Below are positions 4,631-6,717 of a stretch of DNA of 6,717 bases, piece by piece; positions within the stretch are counted from its first letter, which is position 1; each line of letters begins with the position of its first letter. A program made the position numbers and the translations under genes. This DNA is from Clostridia bacterium (lineage in GTDB: Bacteria > Bacillota > Clostridia > Oscillospirales > QAKW01), in NCBI GenBank assembly GCA_017442025.1, contig JAFSBD010000007.1, positions 1 to 6,717 on the forward strand, written 5' to 3'. The notes beneath the pieces are model-generated. The model saw nothing but the letters and a program-made list of their open reading frames with translations, made no database searches and had not been told where the DNA came from.

Positions 4631-5853
4631 TCTTTCCGAATCCTCCGACATTCCAGATAAAACCGTTTATCGTGGGCATGGCCCATGGAAAAGGTTTTGC
4701 GGGGAAGGGCACCGTCCTTTATGACGGTGGGGAAAAGATCCTCTTTCTCCATATTGGGGAGGATAAAACCGATGGTATGTTCTTGTTTTGAAAGGTTTTC
4801 CAAAACATCCTCGCCGTGAATGTAGTCGATCTCTCCGCCGATGGTGGGAACAATGCGATCCAAGGCATTTTGCAGGCTGCCTACTGTCAATTTGGAGGTT
4901 TCCCGAGCAAAGGAGTAGAACCTATGCTCTCCGTTTTGAACTACCTTGATTTTCTGGTCATGGTTTTCGCCATGCTCCAGCCCTGCTTCTTTGAGCAATT
5001 CCATTAGTTTTTTGCAATCGGTATCGGCAACGATGCGATGGATCGGCTCGAATTGCAATGCGGGGCTGTGGAGATTAACCAGCTCCACCAGGCAATAGCG
5101 GGCAGGATGCTCCAAAGCTTTGCTCCCCAAAGATGCTTTTAGTTCTTCATAGCAGGCTTTGGCTGTCGCTAAGGAATGGTTTCCGTCGCCCATGGCAAAG
5201 AGGAGGGGATGCTCTTCTTCGCCGGTGAGGGCGGCAAGATTTTGCAGGATGCCATCGCAGTCTTCAATGCGGTAGCCGATAATATGCCCCCCTTGTTCCA
5301 TTAGATCGAAATCATAGATCTTTTGATTGGAATTCACCTGATCATCCAAAGGTTCAATGACTGTTTGGGCGGGATCGTCGATCAACACCATGATGTGGGG
5401 GAGCTCCAAAGGCGCGCCCCGCCGCACCTTGATGCGCGGGGGCAGACGGTCTTCTACTGTTCCTTCGGTGGCGCGGCAGAGGGTTTGGGAGCCTTTATGA
5501 TAGTCGTAGCACTCCAGATCCAGCGCACCGATCAGTCCCTGACGAACAGCACCGTCGGCTTGCGTACGCTTTAAATAGACCATGGAATTTTTTAAGGTTT
5601 CAAAAACACCCTCAGAGAGGTATTGCTCCATGGTCGCATTGACCGTTGCGGGATCGGCCTGGGCAAGCTCTGCTTCGGGCAGGATCAATTTAAGGGTAGA
5701 GGGCGCATTGCCCACATATTCCCGCACCCGCTGCCAATATTCCGGTTGGCTGGTGTATTGATCGCAGGCAACAACGCTCCATTTTTGCATTTCAACATCC
5801 CGCGGGATCAGAATATCTGCGGGTCGAAATCCGATTTCGTTTATGCTTTTCAT
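4627..5853 (-). CDS. DUF1015 family protein (COG4198 type)
   Basis: A 408-residue cytoplasmic protein of an uncharacterised but widespread family. Recognisable blocks, in order: RPADILIPRD and KWSVVACDQYTSQPEYW near the N-terminus (~10-40), the signature MGDGNHSLATAK (~221-232; D223, N225, H226), FEPIHR (~268-273) and the C-terminal LPRKTFSMGHAHDKRFYLECRRI (~383-405). There is no signal peptide or membrane segment, and the length is normal for the family. The DGNH/DGHH-type block is reminiscent of the ParB/Srx-superfamily motif in archaeal free-serine kinase. That would suggest a nucleotide-dependent kinase-like role, but this is inference. The frame begins with a TTG at 5871, but AAAGGAG (5859-5865) lies 5 bases before the ATG at 5853, which is taken as the start. 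It follows the M18 gene after 67 bases and overlaps the next gene by ATGA. Confidence 0.93.
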   Translation of the reverse strand: MKSINEIGFRPADILIPRDVEMQKWSVVACDQYTSQPEYWQRVREYVGNAPSTLKLILPEAELAQADPATVNATMEQYLSEGVFETLKNSMVYLKRTQADGAVRQGLIGALDLECYDYHKGSQTLCRATEGTVEDRLPPRIKVRRGAPLELPHIMVLIDDPAQTVIEPLDDQVNSNQKIYDFDLMEQGGHIIGYRIEDCDGILQNLAALTGEEEHPLLFAMGDGNHSLATAKACYEELKASLGSKALEHPARYCLVELVNLHSPALQFEPIHRIVADTDCKKLMELLKEAGLEHGENHDQKIKVVQNGEHRFYSFARETSKLTVGSLQNALDRIVPTIGGEIDYIHGEDVLENLSKQEHTIGFILPNMEKEDLFPTVIKDGALPRKTFSMGHAHDKRFYLECRRIRKE

Positions 5854-5871
5854 AGGAACTCCTTTAAGCAA

Positions 5872-5915
5872 ACACGAATCATCCGAACCTGATTTTTTGG
5901 AGAGGATTTTCGTGC
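5872..5915 (-). other. Imperfect inverted repeat between M18 and DUF1015 genes
   Basis: CACGAA (5873-5878) pairs with TTCGTG (5909-5914), and ATCC (5881-5884) with GGAT (5904-5907), around a 19-nt loop. On the minus strand no T-run follows, so it does not look like a terminator. It may be an mRNA stability or processing hairpin inside the operon, or chance. Confidence 0.35.
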
Positions 5916-5920
5916 TTTTT

Positions 5921-6717
5921 TTATTTCAAAAAGGCATGGAATGCCCGGATGGTTTCGTAGATATCCGCCTTGGAGGCGATCTCATAGGGGGCGTGCATAG
6001 AAAGCAGACCAATGCCGATATCAACGGTATCGATATTGCGGTTGGCCATATATTTGGCTACCGTTCCGCCGCCGCCTGCATCAACTGCTCCTAAAAGGCC
6101 GGTCTGCCAGCGAATCCCGTTGGCATCAAAAAGACGGGTGAAGTAGCCCATGGTTTCGGCAGAGGCATCGGAGGTGGCACTTTTGCCCCGCGCACCGGTA
6201 TATTTGGTGATGCAAGGGCCATGGCTCAAGCGGCAGCAGTTTTGCGCTTCGGTCTGGGCGGGATAGAGGGGATCAAAGGCGGCATTGACATCCGCCGAAA
6301 GGCACTTGCTCAGATTGCAGATCTCGGGTAAGCTTTCGCCGCGGGCGATCCGCCCGAAGACTAATTCCATGAATTGGCTTTGCATCCCGCTAACGCCGTC
6401 CGATCCAATTTCCTCCTTATCGACTAATGCAACAAGGGCGGTTTTTTCGGGGGCTTCAACCTGCATCAAGGCTTCGAATGCGGTGTAGGCGCAGATACGG
6501 TCGTCATGGCCGTAGGCGCCGATCAGGCTTTTATCAAAGCCCAATTCGGAAGGCGCCATTTTGGGAACAAGAGAAAGCTCGGCGGAGATGAAATCCTTTT
6601 CAGTCATGCCGTATTTTTCGTTCAGTATTTTAAGAACAGCGTATTTTACTTTATCCTTATCCACCGTCTGGTCGGGGATGGTTCCTGCAATCACCCGCAG
6701 GCTTTCACCCTCCACCA
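5921..6717 (-). CDS. apeA: M18 family aminopeptidase (ApeA type), N-terminal part outside window
   Basis: A zinc-dependent cytoplasmic aminopeptidase that removes N-terminal residues from peptides. About 264 C-terminal residues are visible, and the frame runs off the right edge, so roughly 190-200 residues are missing from a usual ~450-465. Numbering the visible part from base 6715, the conserved metal and catalytic residues are present in family order: GHDDR with bridging Asp72, KEEIGS with base Glu101 and metal ligand Glu102, SAD with Asp142, and SMHAPYE with metal ligand His241. Only the N-terminal metal His lies outside. The DDRICAY segment and the C-terminal SMHAPYEIASKADIYE wording fit aminopeptidase 1 (ApeA) rather than ApeB. 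It appears to be the upstream member of an operon with DUF1015 and the small membrane protein. No terminator separates it from DUF1015. Confidence 0.94.
   Translation of the reverse strand, partial: VEGESLRVIAGTIPDQTVDKDKVKYAVLKILNEKYGMTEKDFISAELSLVPKMAPSELGFDKSLIGAYGHDDRICAYTAFEALMQVEAPEKTALVALVDKEEIGSDGVSGMQSQFMELVFGRIARGESLPEICNLSKCLSADVNAAFDPLYPAQTEAQNCCRLSHGPCITKYTGARGKSATSDASAETMGYFTRLFDANGIRWQTGLLGAVDAGGGGTVAKYMANRNIDTVDIGIGLLSMHAPYEIASKADIYETIRAFHAFLK

Noticed and set aside
5323..5892. Plus-strand ORFs over the DUF1015 gene (5323-5574, 5623-5892)
   Set aside because: They are shadows of the strongly supported minus-strand DUF1015 gene, with no ribosome binding sites or recognisable domains.

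Overview
The window looks like chromosomal DNA from a Gram-positive, Clostridia-type bacterium (Bacillota), quite possibly a gut Oscillospirales-like lineage. Supporting signs are a C-terminal triple S-layer homology (SLH) protein, a stand-alone small alarmone synthetase, an ApeA-type M18 aminopeptidase, AGGAG-type ribosome binding sites, several promoters with extended -10 elements (TGnTATAAT type) and A/T-flanked hairpin terminators. The assignment comes from gene content and signal style; no taxonomic marker is present.

Layout. (1) 1-2024, +: the 3' part of a large surface protein with four ~95-residue beta-type repeats and three SLH domains, ended by a strong terminator. (2) 2046-2462, -: a convergent small exported, membrane-anchored Ig-like (BIG2-type) protein whose stop codon lies in the loop of that terminator. 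(3) 2504-2801, +: a strong promoter, tRNA-Ser(CGA), tRNA-Ala(CGC) and a bidirectional terminator. (4) 2804-2980: a non-coding element of seven mini-hairpins separated by 7-nt boxes, four reading ATGAAAT-like and then four reading ATTTCAT. It lies between two terminators where two transcripts converge. (5) 3017-3694, -: a small (p)ppGpp synthetase with its own promoter and terminator. (6) 3952-4182, +: a 76-residue conserved-looking hypothetical protein with its own strong promoter, sharing a bidirectional terminator with the next unit. (7) 4208-6717, -: a probable operon running from an M18 aminopeptidase (5' end outside the window) to a DUF1015 protein and then a four-helix membrane protein, which overlaps the DUF1015 gene by ATGA.

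How the parts relate. Regions 1 and 2 are both cell-surface functions and face each other. Regions 5 to 7 are housekeeping or stress functions: alarmone synthesis, peptide turnover and an uncharacterised conserved protein. I see no mobile-element gene, CRISPR array or phage gene. The least explained structure is the hairpin/box element at 2804-2980, whose symmetric 4+4 box arrangement could fold into a ladder of four-way junctions. Several annotated starts should be moved inward; the promoter and ribosome-binding-site evidence is given per gene.
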